64,000 nucleotides of DNA from Roseivirga seohaensis. GTDB lineage: Bacteria > Bacteroidota > Bacteroidia > Cytophagales > Cyclobacteriaceae. Below, piece after piece: positions 27,819-37,073 of the stretch. The DNA is taken from positions 62,001 to 126,000 of the forward strand of contig NZ_LRPB01000023.1 of the NCBI RefSeq assembly GCF_001592945.1, read 5' to 3'. Position numbers and translations under genes: made by a program. The notes below the pieces were generated by a model. The model ran no database searches. It was given only the letters and a program-made list of their open reading frames with translations, and was not told the DNA's origin. Numbering within the stretch: the first letter of the stretch is position 1; the number at the start of each line of letters is the position of its first letter.

Positions 27819-28901
27819 TTATTCGATTGACTCTTTATCATCTCTCAAAGCTAATCTGTAAAAGTAGCTCATGGTTACCCAAAAGACCATAAAAACACCC
27901 CCAATTACCAGCCCAATAACTAAAGCCTTATACCACTTCATTTTTTGGTTTTTCAACGGCAAAACAGGTTCATCAATCACTTGAATCAATGGTTGATTAT
28001 TACGATAGCTAATTTTTGCAAGCTCCAGATTCTTAACCAGTTCTTCATATACGGCCCCAGACGCCCTAACATCAATTTGAAGTTTTTGATATGGCAAGAG
28101 CTCTTTCGCTCTCAACGGATTCAGGTTTGGATGTCTCTCTTCAAATTCGGCCAAATCGGCTAGTGTTTTATCCAATACCCTTTTCACACTATCGGTTTGA
28201 TAAGCAAGTATTCCTAGATTATCTCCGCTCTTTTTGGTTTTTGTATCCAAATAAAACTCATTGACATGCTTAACAAGAGTTTCATTAAAAGCCTTGCTAA
28301 ATTCCTGACTTTTGGATGAATACACCACACTAAGGATAGTAAGTTTTCTACTCGGCTTAGTAACGGAAAGATTATACTTCAGAATATCTTCCACTACCTC
28401 TTTCAGAACACTGTCATGCCTGATCTCTATCTGATTATCCGGAACTTCAAAATTAATTCCAGCCTTACTCATTTTTTTGGACAACTTAGCATCTTCAATA
28501 TAATGAGTTATTAGTCGTTGCTTTTTTGATGAAACTTCAACTTCAGTAAGCAAAGTCTTTCTCATCATTCTATACGACCTATACAGTTCAATGATATTGT
28601 CAATTTGGAATAGACTACTCCCTTCAGACATAGAACCAAGGTTAATTCCTGTTAGGTTAGCCAAAGAGGATAGCTGCCCTCCTATACCACCTCCTTCAGA
28701 CTCTAGTACAAATGTTGTCTCTGCCCTGTAACTGTTCCTTTTTGCAAACTGATAAAGGAAAAATACCGCACCAATAAAAAGAGTACCGAGGAGAATTTTC
28801 TTCCAAGCCGATAACATAAAAGCTATCCAGTTTTTTATACGCTGAACTAAAACAGCTAAAGTGATATTCTCTTCGGAGGAGTTATTAGCCTTATCCATCA
28901 T
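27819..28901 (-). CDS. wzz: Wzz-type polysaccharide chain-length determinant, no kinase domain
   Basis: A 360-residue polysaccharide co-polymerase: cytoplasmic N-terminus, first membrane helix (about 37-54, ILLGTLFIGAVFFLYQF), a periplasmic domain with the SSLANLTGINLG motif (about 79-90), coiled-coil region DSVKRVLDKTLADLAEFEERHPN, proline-rich QVIDEPVLPLKNQK and a second helix (about 325-347). It sets chain length at the inner membrane and contacts the Wza-like exporter. Unlike Wzc it ends after the second helix with no BY-kinase domain. It starts 2 bases after the Wza-like stop, so the pair is one unit. Confidence 0.85.
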   Translation of the reverse strand: MMDKANNSSEENITLAVLVQRIKNWIAFMLSAWKKILLGTLFIGAVFFLYQFAKRNSYRAETTFVLESEGGGIGGQLSSLANLTGINLGSMSEGSSLFQIDNIIELYRSYRMMRKTLLTEVEVSSKKQRLITHYIEDAKLSKKMSKAGINFEVPDNQIEIRHDSVLKEVVEDILKYNLSVTKPSRKLTILSVVYSSKSQEFSKAFNETLVKHVNEFYLDTKTKKSGDNLGILAYQTDSVKRVLDKTLADLAEFEERHPNLNPLRAKELLPYQKLQIDVRASGAVYEELVKNLELAKISYRNNQPLIQVIDEPVLPLKNQKMKWYKALVIGLVIGGVFMVFWVTMSYFYRLALRDDKESIE

Positions 28902-28903
28902 AT

Positions 28904-31474
28904 CTAAAAATTAATCTGACTAATAAGAAGTGCTAAAGTGGCCAATCCGCTAGTTATTCCTACTACTTCTGAAATTGCAACGGGAAGTTTAGGCGGTTTG
29001 GTAGGTACAATAATCTCAGCCCCAGGAGATACTTGAGGATAGGTTTTGAAAAACAAGAATTTTTTGGTTTTGGCCACACTTCCGTTGGCATAAATAACAT
29101 AAGTGTTTTTACGCTGCGCTCTATTACCAAAACCGCCAGCCATATTGATAAAGTGTTTAAGGCTTCTATTAGGTTCGTAAACGACCGTGGTTGGGTAAAG
29201 TACCCGCCCTCTTAATCTCACAGTTTCTTGTTGCTTAGGCAGAACTAACACATCACCTTCTTCAAGAATAAGATCATATTTAGAGTTAGGCTCCTCCAAA
29301 ATCTTCTTTAGGTTGATACCAATTGCATCAGAGTTACCAAGCTGCACATCGCCAAAAAGCGCATTTCGCTGTACGATTTCTCGGAGCCTTTCCTTTTTAG
29401 CATAGAAAGGGTCTCCTTCAATATCCAAACTCTGTTTATCAAGCTCATTTAATTGTTGATTGAGTCTAGCAACTTGAGCCAACTCAGACTCGGATAATGA
29501 AGGATCTGCTTCGGCATATCGATTAAGTAATGCTTCTAAAGCTTGAACCTTTTGTTCAATGTTACTGATCTCTGAATGAAATTCAGTCTTTCTGAGTAAT
29601 GTAGCCCCTTCTATATAAGCATACTGGTTAACACCACCAGCACGCTCAAGCAAGCTTGAAATTCGCTCAGTTTGATTCTTTATGGCATAATTGCCTGGGT
29701 AGGCAACTTCGCCCTCAATAGCTACAAATTTTTGAACAAAGAAATCAGGGTTTTTTCTGACAATAACATGGTCAAATGGCTGAAGTTCAAAAGTATTGTC
29801 TTCTGCATTAAGAGACAGATCTCTATCAACATCTACCACAAACACCTCAGAAACGTTACCTGCCTTAGCATCACCAAACCTTCGAGTAATTTCAATTTTC
29901 GATGCCGATGCTGAAGACTTAAAGCCTCCGGCCATTACTAAAACATCCTCTATCGTCATACGGTCAGAAAATCTGAATATACCACCAGAATTCACCTCGC
30001 CAGATACTTCTACATAGCTCTCTTCCTTCAAATCATAAATTGAGAATATTTGAACAACATCTTCACGTTGTAATTGAATATCGGAAGAAACACCCTCCAT
30101 CAAATCCTTCAAATTAATAGAAATATTCTCGGTTGATAAGTCTGGATTTGTTCTGATGATTAATGCTCTGCTCAAGTTAGCGTCACCTTTCAATCCATCA
30201 GCCTTCTCAATAAGTTCCTTCACAGTCAATTCTTCAGAAATAGAATATTGCCCAGGACGAAAAACTGCTCCTTTTATTTGAACTCGGTTAGTAAAACGAT
30301 CCAACACTCGTTTTACCTGATAAACATCTCCTGGTTTTGGCGTGAAAATGCCAAATTGATTTTTGAAGACATCGGCCACCACTTTCTCTTTACCAACATT
30401 TCTAACCACATTTATTTGGTCAGAAAAAGCATTCTCTGTAAAGCCACCTGCATACCTAATTAAGTCAGAAAGAGATTCGTTCTCTTTCAATTCATAAATG
30501 GCTGGTCTTTTTACTGCTCCATTGATCTCAACTCTGTTGGTATAAGGTTCCACCATAATAACATCATCATTCTGAAGCCTTACGTTACGCTTATTATCCC
30601 CTGACATCAAAAAATCATAGACATCAAGCTGAGTAATCAGTTTACCTGATCTAATCACTTTTATATTTCTTAACGTTCCATTCTCCGTTACTCCCCCTAC
30701 TGTATACAAAGCATTAAACACGGTACTAAATGCGCTTAAAGTATATGTGCCAGGAATAGCGACTTCACCCACCACCGTAATATTGATTGATCGGATTTTT
30801 CCCAAATTAACCGAAACAAAAGTAGACGGGGAGTCGCCTCCCATTTCAGTATATACTTTTGAAAGCTTGTTTTTTATCTTATTCTGAGCAGCATTAATAT
30901 CGAGTCCAGACAAGAAAACTGGCCCAAAATTTTCTAAAAGAATATTTCCATCAGCATTAATTTCTGCCTGATAATATTGCTCAGAGGTTCCGTATATATC
31001 AATGAACAGTTCATCTCCCGCACCCAGGATATAACTTTGAGGGGTGGGTATATTTAGGCTGGGTTCAAAGCCTTTCTTTGCTGTTCCATTTTGAAAAATG
31101 GATAGTCCAAAAATTACAGTTGAAGATGAAGTTTGGTTGTTCAGAAAAACTGTATCCGCATAAGTTCTAACGGGTCGCTTAATTGGAGTTGACTGAGCAA
31201 TAGAGGCTCGAGAGCTTTCTATTTTACTGATCCTTTGACCTAGTTTGGAAATCTCAGCCAATGATAGACCTTGTTGTTGCGCTAAACTAAATATATCCTG
31301 CTGTGAATAGCCCATAGAAGAAGCCCTCTGCATCAGATTTTGAATTTGATCATCAGAGAGTTCATCCACCTTAATTGTACTAAAATCCGGTATAGTTTGT
31401 GAAAGAGCAGGCTGACTAACGAGCAAGGATAGTAAGCCAATTACGTAAAAGTACGATCTAATTTTTTGCACCAT
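28904..31474 (-). CDS. wza: Wza-like outer-membrane polysaccharide exporter with six SLBB domains
   Basis: An 856-residue protein, more than twice the length of E. coli Wza (about 380). Order: signal peptide (to PALSQ); a helical region with VDELSDDQIQNLMQRA and QGLSLAEISKLGQRI; the polysaccharide-export domain (LGAGDELFIDIYG, about 150-165); then six SLBB-type repeats each with G-x-V..P.Y and ..AGG: VVGEVAIPGTY, INGAVKRPAIY, IKGAVFRPGQY, VSGEVNSGGIF, IEGEVAYPGNY, LRGRVLYPTTV. A hydrophobic helix near the C-terminus (VVGITSGLATLALLI) may form the outer-membrane pore as in Wza. No lipobox cysteine is evident, unlike Wza. First gene of the minus-strand operon of locus 1. Confidence 0.88.
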   Translation of the reverse strand: MVQKIRSYFYVIGLLSLLVSQPALSQTIPDFSTIKVDELSDDQIQNLMQRASSMGYSQQDIFSLAQQQGLSLAEISKLGQRISKIESSRASIAQSTPIKRPVRTYADTVFLNNQTSSSTVIFGLSIFQNGTAKKGFEPSLNIPTPQSYILGAGDELFIDIYGTSEQYYQAEINADGNILLENFGPVFLSGLDINAAQNKIKNKLSKVYTEMGGDSPSTFVSVNLGKIRSINITVVGEVAIPGTYTLSAFSTVFNALYTVGGVTENGTLRNIKVIRSGKLITQLDVYDFLMSGDNKRNVRLQNDDVIMVEPYTNRVEINGAVKRPAIYELKENESLSDLIRYAGGFTENAFSDQINVVRNVGKEKVVADVFKNQFGIFTPKPGDVYQVKRVLDRFTNRVQIKGAVFRPGQYSISEELTVKELIEKADGLKGDANLSRALIIRTNPDLSTENISINLKDLMEGVSSDIQLQREDVVQIFSIYDLKEESYVEVSGEVNSGGIFRFSDRMTIEDVLVMAGGFKSSASASKIEITRRFGDAKAGNVSEVFVVDVDRDLSLNAEDNTFELQPFDHVIVRKNPDFFVQKFVAIEGEVAYPGNYAIKNQTERISSLLERAGGVNQYAYIEGATLLRKTEFHSEISNIEQKVQALEALLNRYAEADPSLSESELAQVARLNQQLNELDKQSLDIEGDPFYAKKERLREIVQRNALFGDVQLGNSDAIGINLKKILEEPNSKYDLILEEGDVLVLPKQQETVRLRGRVLYPTTVVYEPNRSLKHFINMAGGFGNRAQRKNTYVIYANGSVAKTKKFLFFKTYPQVSPGAEIIVPTKPPKLPVAISEVVGITSGLATLALLISQINF

Positions 31475-31514
31475 TCTTTGGTTATTCTGTCTAAATCAAT
31501 TGCAAGATAAAAGA

Positions 31515-31542
31515 AAAGCTAAACATAGAAATGTTTAGCTTT
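31515..31542 (-). terminator. Rho-independent terminator between the two polysaccharide loci
   Basis: Perfect 12-bp stem AAAGCTAAACAT / ATGTTTAGCTTT with a 4-base loop. On the minus strand it is followed by TTCTTTTATC, a U-rich tract; on the plus strand there is none. It lies 27 bases after the WecA-type gene and 40 bases before the Wza-like gene, so it ends the transcript of the second locus. Confidence 0.8.
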
Positions 31543-31569
31543 CACAAGATTGTTTTCGGTGATAAAATA

Positions 31570-32697
31570 CTAGCCCGCTGACTTCGAAATAGAAATCACT
31601 TTTGCCTCTTTTCTATAAGTTCGATTTCTTTCCTTCAGTTCTTCTTTACGCTTTTCAATCATAGATTTAAAAATAAGTTCGGTAATTGTGCCTAGGGTTA
31701 GGGCTGTAATTATCAATGCTGGTAGCACTACCATATCTGGAAAGCTTTTTAGTACTAGCGCTAAGAGAACAAAAATTACATTCACTGTTACCAAAATACC
31801 AGTTGCCTGAGCATGATTACATCCCAAGCGTAGAAGTATATGGTGCAAATGGGTTCGGTCTGGGTGCATTGGTGACTTACCTCTTAGCATTCGTTTAATG
31901 AACACTCTCAATGTATCATATAGAGGAACTATGAGTACGGCAATGGCAGGACCAATAAAGGCATCAAAGCGAAACGGATGAGCCGCTTGAAGATTATAAT
32001 TTAGGTCAATAAACTTTATAGTAACGATGGACAGGAAAAATCCAATCATTAAAGAACCAGTATCTCCCATAAAAACTTTGGAAGGTGCCCAGTTGAACTG
32101 AAGGAAAGCCAGTAAACCACCTAATATAGCAAATGATATAAAAGCATAAGCGCTAGCGCCAACAAGGTAAAACCAAACCCCAAAGAAAAGACTACAAATT
32201 ATACCAACTGAGCCCGCTAAACCATCAATTCCATCTATAAGATTATAGGCATTCGTAATCACAATAATTGTAAAAGCCGAAAGCGCATAACTTACAACCA
32301 ATGGGATTTCATAGACACCAAAAAGGCCATAAAGCGACATTAGCCTAATATCGCAAACAGCCACAATAATTAACATAGCGGCAATCTGACCAAAGAGTTT
32401 CTGAAATGCCCTTAGATTTATCAAATCATCCCTAAAACCGATAATGAACATTATGGTAAGTGCGCTAATCACATATTTAATTTCTCGAAGTTGTTCAAAA
32501 GGCATCCATATCAACAACGAAATGGCAAATCCAATGAAGATTGGAAGTCCCCCCATAGAAGGCGTTTGTACAGTATGTATTTTTCGTCCACCAGGTGTAT
32601 CCAAGAAATTACGCTTTTTAAATACTTTAATGAACACAGGAAAGATCAAAAAAGTAATTAAAAAGGCAGTACCCCCAAGTAAAAAAAATTGTTCCAT
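31570..32697 (-). CDS. wecA: WecA/MraY-family undecaprenyl-phosphate HexNAc-1-phosphate transferase
   Basis: A 375-residue polytopic membrane enzyme from the ATG at 32695-32697 (an earlier TTG is available). Signatures: DTPGGRKIHTVQTPSMGG, NAYNLIDGIDGLAG (149-162), VFMGDTGSLMIGF and the cytoplasmic HxHH-type DRTHLHH (280-286). It transfers a HexNAc-1-phosphate, usually GlcNAc, from a UDP-sugar to undecaprenyl phosphate, starting the repeat unit of the second locus. WbuB-like L-FucNAc transfer to GlcNAc-PP-lipid fits this primer. Last gene of the minus-strand locus before the terminator. Confidence 0.88.
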   Translation of the reverse strand: MEQFFLLGGTAFLITFLIFPVFIKVFKKRNFLDTPGGRKIHTVQTPSMGGLPIFIGFAISLLIWMPFEQLREIKYVISALTIMFIIGFRDDLINLRAFQKLFGQIAAMLIIVAVCDIRLMSLYGLFGVYEIPLVVSYALSAFTIIVITNAYNLIDGIDGLAGSVGIICSLFFGVWFYLVGASAYAFISFAILGGLLAFLQFNWAPSKVFMGDTGSLMIGFFLSIVTIKFIDLNYNLQAAHPFRFDAFIGPAIAVLIVPLYDTLRVFIKRMLRGKSPMHPDRTHLHHILLRLGCNHAQATGILVTVNVIFVLLALVLKSFPDMVVLPALIITALTLGTITELIFKSMIEKRKEELKERNRTYRKEAKVISISKSAG

Positions 32698-32713
32698 ACA
32701 AAATATCAATATG

Positions 32714-32721
32714 CAAATATA
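32714..32721 (-). promoter_or_regulatory. Candidate internal -7 box before the WecA-type gene
   Basis: The minus strand reads TATATTTG with TTTT about 19 bases upstream. It would give the primer transferase its own transcript with a leader near 10-15 bases. Single strong element only. Confidence 0.35.
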
Positions 32722-32748
32722 TGGACAATTGATCTTATAAAAAATCTC

Positions 32749-32765
32749 AAAACCTAGAAGGTTTT
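32749..32765 (-). terminator. Weak hairpin after the WbuB-like gene
   Basis: AAAACC / GGTTTT 6-bp stem with a 5-base loop, followed on the minus strand by GAGATTTTTT. It lies about 50 bases after the stop at 32814. The stem is short and AT-rich, so termination would be partial at best. Confidence 0.35.
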
Positions 32766-32813
32766 ATGATAGATAAGGAATCAATATCTCTTATGGTTGA
32801 CCACAAACCCCAC

Positions 32814-34016
32814 TCATGAAAAGTCTCTTTCCAACTTCAATACACTATCCACAGCGACCTTGGCCGAAAAGTAGTTTCGTAAAAACTTATTTCCAGATTT
32901 ACCGAGCCCTACCCTGAGCGAAGTATCTGTGGCAAGTTGTACTGCGGCCTCATAGAACGCTTCTTTATTATCATGATCAAAAATCACTCCCCCATCATTA
33001 GTATTAACCAATTCTATTAAGTCGTTCCCCTTATTTACAATACCCAATACTGGCAGTTGAGCTTCCATATAACCCAGAAGTTTTCCGGGGAAATTGTGAG
33101 TCGTATGTTCAGAGCTAAGACAAAACATGCCTACATCACTTGCGGCTAAAAAGTCCAAATATTTTATTTGATTAACAGATTCATAATAACTTATGTTATC
33201 ATTCTCTTGGGAAGCCCTTTTTACCAGCTCTACCCCATCACCGTTACCAAGAAATAAAAAATGACAAAACTTCAACTCCTTTAGTCTAATCGCCAGTTCT
33301 ATTAAGTACTCTATACTCTGCGCATAACCAATCGCTCCACCATAAAAGAAAACCACTTTACCTTCTAAACCGAGTTGATTCTTAAAATCTTTAGAAACCT
33401 CATGTGGTTTAGCTCTTGACCAGTTATACAAAACTTCGGTATCTACATCTTCTTTATAAATATTTTTCTTAAAAAATTCAATATTCTTCTTAGACATAAT
33501 TCCTATTCGATCTGCAACTTGGTAATTCTTTCTCTCAAAAAATTTTAGAAAAATTGCTTTAAAAGAATTATTGCTAATTAAATTTTTATCGATAACCCAT
33601 TGGGGGAAAAAATCACGTAAGACTAAGTAAACAGGCACTTTGTACTTTGTTTTTAATTTTTTAACCAATGAAGCCCAAAAAATAGTTGGCGAATAGAAAA
33701 CAATCAGATCTAATATATTTACCTCGTTTTTCCAGTCTACAAAAAACCATGCTTTGTACGATAGTAACAGCTCATTAACTAACCTTCTTATCATACCAAT
33801 ATTTTTGATTTCTCCTGACTTAAAATAAAGCACCTTCACCCCTTCATAGTTCACAATAACCAGTTTCTCTGATTGATTCGGTCGGGGAGTTAGTACTGTT
33901 ACCTCATGCCCTTGACTTACCAGCTCCAATGCTAAGTCATGCATCATCTTGGCTGCCACTTTAATACTATGTGGCATATAATCATCTACAACTAATAGTA
34001 TTTTTAATACACGCAC
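32814..34016 (-). CDS. Family 4 glycosyltransferase, WbuB-like (probable L-FucNAc transferase)
   Basis: A 400-residue GT-B protein starting at a GTG: VLKILLVVDDYMPHSIKVAAKM at the N-terminus, VFFYGGAIGYAQSIEYLIELA at the donor-domain start, and HTTHNFPGKLLGYMEAQLPVLG at the donor site. This architecture (DDY.PHS.K.AA.MM, NFPGKLL.YM) matches WbuB, the GT4 that adds L-FucNAc next to fnlABC in E. coli O26 and relatives. Here it follows an FnlA/C/B-type set in the same order (fnlA, fnlC, fnlB, then this gene), which supports the assignment. No experimental link exists; FucNAc or its acetamidino form are both possible donors. Confidence 0.72.
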   Translation of the reverse strand: MRVLKILLVVDDYMPHSIKVAAKMMHDLALELVSQGHEVTVLTPRPNQSEKLVIVNYEGVKVLYFKSGEIKNIGMIRRLVNELLLSYKAWFFVDWKNEVNILDLIVFYSPTIFWASLVKKLKTKYKVPVYLVLRDFFPQWVIDKNLISNNSFKAIFLKFFERKNYQVADRIGIMSKKNIEFFKKNIYKEDVDTEVLYNWSRAKPHEVSKDFKNQLGLEGKVVFFYGGAIGYAQSIEYLIELAIRLKELKFCHFLFLGNGDGVELVKRASQENDNISYYESVNQIKYLDFLAASDVGMFCLSSEHTTHNFPGKLLGYMEAQLPVLGIVNKGNDLIELVNTNDGGVIFDHDNKEAFYEAAVQLATDTSLRVGLGKSGNKFLRNYFSAKVAVDSVLKLERDFS

Positions 34017-34081
34017 AAGCGGCCTATTTTAGTCTGTTGTCAAGATCATTAATGTTAAATCATTATTCAGAATACGGGTTT

Positions 34082-34948
34082 TCAAAGATATCTCTTATAT
34101 AAGTGTCTGTGCTTACAAACCCAATCTTTCATTTCATCAATCATCAATTCATATTCAGGAACTTGATAATGTAAATCACCCCGAGTGTTTACAAGTGACT
34201 TGTCTATGTGTATATTTTGCTCGGGATTTATAAGCACTTCGCCTTGTTTAAATTTTTTGTTGAGCTTCCCTAGTAAATCAAATTTACTGATTCGCTCCCC
34301 GTTGGTCAAATGTATCAAACCTGTTAAATCCGAATCGAGTATGGCACTTATAAATTTGGCAAGCTCTATTGTAGTTACCCCAGACCAAAAAACACGCTTA
34401 TAGCCCTGAATTTCAGTGTTTTGAGACATAAACCAGTGAAAAAGCCCTATACCATTTTTAAGCTCTGGACCAATGATAGAGGTTCTTATTGTTAAATCCT
34501 TTGAGTTATTAACCTCCCCTAAAGCCTTTGACTGAGCGTAAAAACCCTTACCGTCTTTTGGATCAGTCTCAATGTAGCCACCTTTTGTGCCTGAAAAAAC
34601 ACAATCTGTACTAATGTGGATCAGCTTAAACCCCATTTCAGATCCAAGATTTGATAGAAAATGGGGAAAGTAACTGTTTAATAAAACTGCTTGATCTGGC
34701 CTGGATTCAGCAAAATGATTTAAAACACCAATACAATTGATTACTACAGTATATCCGCCCTTCTTCAAAACAGATTTCAATACGTCAAAATTGGTTACAT
34801 CTAGATTATACGTAGACGTAAAACTATCATCACTTCGAGACACATCATCTACTAGAAGGTTCGAGTGGGTTTTGAGGTACTGGAGTATTAGATGCCCCGC
34901 CATACCTTTCGAGCCAATTATCAAAACTTTAAATTTCACTTTTGCCAA
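34082..34948 (-). CDS. RmlD-like reductase, probable UDP-L-FucNAc pathway reductase (FnlB/WbjC role)
   Basis: A 288-residue SDR: VLIIGSKGMAGHLILQYL NAD(P)-binding loop, ISTDCVFSGTKGGYIE, and the catalytic YAQSK (Tyr/Lys). It resembles dTDP-4-dehydrorhamnose reductase, but lies between FnlC- and WbuB-like genes, so it probably reduces the 4-keto sugar made by the FnlA-type enzyme. FnlB/WbjC/CapF proteins are usually near 370 residues with a C-terminal cupin; this one stops after the SDR domain, so the cupin is absent. Start codon TTG at 34946-34948, overlapping the upstream gene by 13 bases. Confidence 0.75.
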   Translation of the reverse strand: MAKVKFKVLIIGSKGMAGHLILQYLKTHSNLLVDDVSRSDDSFTSTYNLDVTNFDVLKSVLKKGGYTVVINCIGVLNHFAESRPDQAVLLNSYFPHFLSNLGSEMGFKLIHISTDCVFSGTKGGYIETDPKDGKGFYAQSKALGEVNNSKDLTIRTSIIGPELKNGIGLFHWFMSQNTEIQGYKRVFWSGVTTIELAKFISAILDSDLTGLIHLTNGERISKFDLLGKLNKKFKQGEVLINPEQNIHIDKSLVNTRGDLHYQVPEYELMIDEMKDWVCKHRHLYKRYL

Positions 34949-36057
34949 ATAAACTTGTTTACAACTCCTACATAGCTCTGAATAGCCCGAACCACTCGGG
35001 TAGAGGTATTAGTCACTTCATATTCCCAAGGTAGTTTTTCTAATCCCATTTGATTTAATTCTATTGCCAATGGAATAGCTTGTAACATTTGCTCTTTAGT
35101 AATACCTCCTAACACAATGGTTCCCGCATCAATAGCCTCAGGTCTTTCCGTACTGGTTCTGATACTTATTGCTGGAAACCCCATCATTGCAGATTCTTCG
35201 CTTATGGTACCACTATCCGAAAGAACCACGTGTGCGTCTTGCTGAAGTTTCACATAATCAAAAAAACCAAGAGGATCCACATTTTCAATTAATGGGTGAA
35301 ACACAACTCTATTATTTTCAATTCTTTTTCGTGTTCGAGGGTGAGTCGAGAAAATAATAGGCATTTGATACTCCTCGGCAACAGCGTTTAAGCCATCAAC
35401 TAAGACTTCGAAGTGGTTCTTCAGGTCTATATTTTCTTCTCGATGAGCACTAACCACAATATATTTCCTTATTTCAAGCCCAAGTCGATTGACTACTTGG
35501 CTATTTGAAATTTGTTTACCAAACTGAAAGAGGACTTCTTTCAATGGTGATCCAGTCACAAATACATGATCTTTACGAAACCCTTCACTCAGTAAATATC
35601 TACGGCTGTTTTCGGTATACGTCAGATTAATATCACTGATGTGATCCGATATTTTACGATTGATCTCTTCTGGCACATTTTGATCGAAACAGCGGTTTCC
35701 AGCCTCCATATGAAAAATTGGAATCTTAAGTCGCTTTGCAGCTATGGTACAAAGAACGCTATTTGTATCTCCTAATACCAGCATGGCGTCAGGCTGGATC
35801 GCGGATAGTAATTCATATGACTTTGCAATGATATTACCAATTGTCTCACCTAAGTGCTCACCTGCAGCATCCATAAAGTAATCAGGTTTCCTAATCTTTA
35901 AATCTTCAAAAAAAATTTGATTAAGAGTATAGTCGTAATTTTGCCCTGTATGGATAAGCGTATGATCGAAGAATTGATCACATTTCCTAATGCATGCTGA
36001 TAACCTAATTATTTCGGGACGTGTCCCCAAAATAGTTACTACCTTTAGTTTTTTCAT
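34936..36057 (-). CDS. Non-hydrolysing UDP-HexNAc 2-epimerase, FnlC/WbjD type
   Basis: A 373-residue GT-B-fold epimerase: VVTILGTRPEIIRLSACIRK, HTGQNYDYTLNQIFFEDL, LGDTNSVLC, FHMEAGNRCFDQNVPEEINRKISDH, SDSGTISEESAMMGFPAISIR. The GTRPEIIRLS start and HTGQNYDY variant separate it from WecB and from the paralog at 46007-47101 and agree with the FnlC/WbjD/Cap5G branch, which makes the last step to UDP-L-FucNAc. It overlaps the FnlA-type gene by an ATGA and the FnlB-type gene by 13 bases. Confidence 0.82.
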   Translation of the reverse strand: MKKLKVVTILGTRPEIIRLSACIRKCDQFFDHTLIHTGQNYDYTLNQIFFEDLKIRKPDYFMDAAGEHLGETIGNIIAKSYELLSAIQPDAMLVLGDTNSVLCTIAAKRLKIPIFHMEAGNRCFDQNVPEEINRKISDHISDINLTYTENSRRYLLSEGFRKDHVFVTGSPLKEVLFQFGKQISNSQVVNRLGLEIRKYIVVSAHREENIDLKNHFEVLVDGLNAVAEEYQMPIIFSTHPRTRKRIENNRVVFHPLIENVDPLGFFDYVKLQQDAHVVLSDSGTISEESAMMGFPAISIRTSTERPEAIDAGTIVLGGITKEQMLQAIPLAIELNQMGLEKLPWEYEVTNTSTRVVRAIQSYVGVVNKFIWQK

Positions 36058-37067
36058 ATGTTTGTTTGCCCCAGCTCTTCTCGTATATAATCCAGTTTCA
36101 GTAACAAGCCTTTCAATTCTTCATTAGTCAACCTATGAGTGTTATGCGAATTGTAATCTTCTTCCCCCTTTATTTCTTCATCTCCTTCAGTAAAGTATTT
36201 CCCATAATTCAAATCACGGTCATCAGATTGTATTCTGTAGTAATTAGGTAAGCTATCCGCTTTTGCAAACTCTTCCCTTGTTAAAAGAGTCTCATAGAGT
36301 TTTTCTCCATGCCTTGTGCCAATTACTTTTATAGGATTATCTGCATTAAAAATCTCCAACAACACCTCTGCCAATTGTTGTATCGTACTTGCAGGAGATT
36401 TTTGGACATGAATATCACCTGGCTCTCCATTTTGAAAAGAATAAAGAACTAAATCAACTGCATCATCTAAGGACATCATAAACCTGGTCATTTCAGGGTC
36501 TGTTATTGACAAAGGTTGACCATTTTTGATTTGGGACACAAACAGCGGAATTACGGAGCCCCTGCTAGCCATTACGTTGCCATATCTTGTACAACTAATA
36601 ACGGTATTAGAGGTTAGACGAGACTTCGCTACAGCAACCTTTTCCATCATAGCCTTTGAGGTCCCCATAGCATTGATAGGGTATGCAGCCTTATCTGTAC
36701 TTAAGCAAATTACTTTTTTGACCCCATATTGGATGGCTTTATCTAGTACGTTATTCGTTCCAAGCACATTAGTTTTAACGGCTTCCATTGGATAAAACTC
36801 ACAAGATGGTACTTGTTTTAGTGCCGCCGCATGAAAAATGTAATCCGCTCCTGAAACTGCGAAGTCTAAACTTGAGGGATCTCTTACATCGCCAATGAAA
36901 AACTTTACTTTAGAACTCATGAGATCCTTTCTCATATCGTCTTGCTTTTTCTCATCACGACTAAAGATTCTAATTTCACCAATGTCTGTCTCTAAAAATC
37001 GTTTGAGCACAGCATTACCAAAGGACCCCGTTCCACCAGTTATTAGTAATCTTTTATCCTTAAACAT
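36054..37067 (-). CDS. UDP-GlcNAc 4,6-dehydratase/5-epimerase, FnlA/WbjB/CapE type
   Basis: First enzyme of UDP-L-FucNAc synthesis. About 337 residues from the ATG at 37065-37067 (a TTG lies 6 bases earlier). MFKDKRLLITGGTGSFG holds the NADP loop; LSTDKAAYPINAMGTSKAMMEKV holds the catalytic Asp-Lys and the modified Tyr/Met site; CTRYGNVMASRGSVIPLF follows. The short soluble form with KQVPSCEFYPMEAVKTN is the WbjB/CapE/FnlA branch of the FlaA1 family, not the membrane-bound WbpM branch. Ordered fnlA-fnlC-fnlB in overlapping frames. Confidence 0.87.
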   Translation of the reverse strand: MFKDKRLLITGGTGSFGNAVLKRFLETDIGEIRIFSRDEKKQDDMRKDLMSSKVKFFIGDVRDPSSLDFAVSGADYIFHAAALKQVPSCEFYPMEAVKTNVLGTNNVLDKAIQYGVKKVICLSTDKAAYPINAMGTSKAMMEKVAVAKSRLTSNTVISCTRYGNVMASRGSVIPLFVSQIKNGQPLSITDPEMTRFMMSLDDAVDLVLYSFQNGEPGDIHVQKSPASTIQQLAEVLLEIFNADNPIKVIGTRHGEKLYETLLTREEFAKADSLPNYYRIQSDDRDLNYGKYFTEGDEEIKGEEDYNSHNTHRLTNEELKGLLLKLDYIREELGQTNI

Positions 37068-37073
37068 ATTCAA

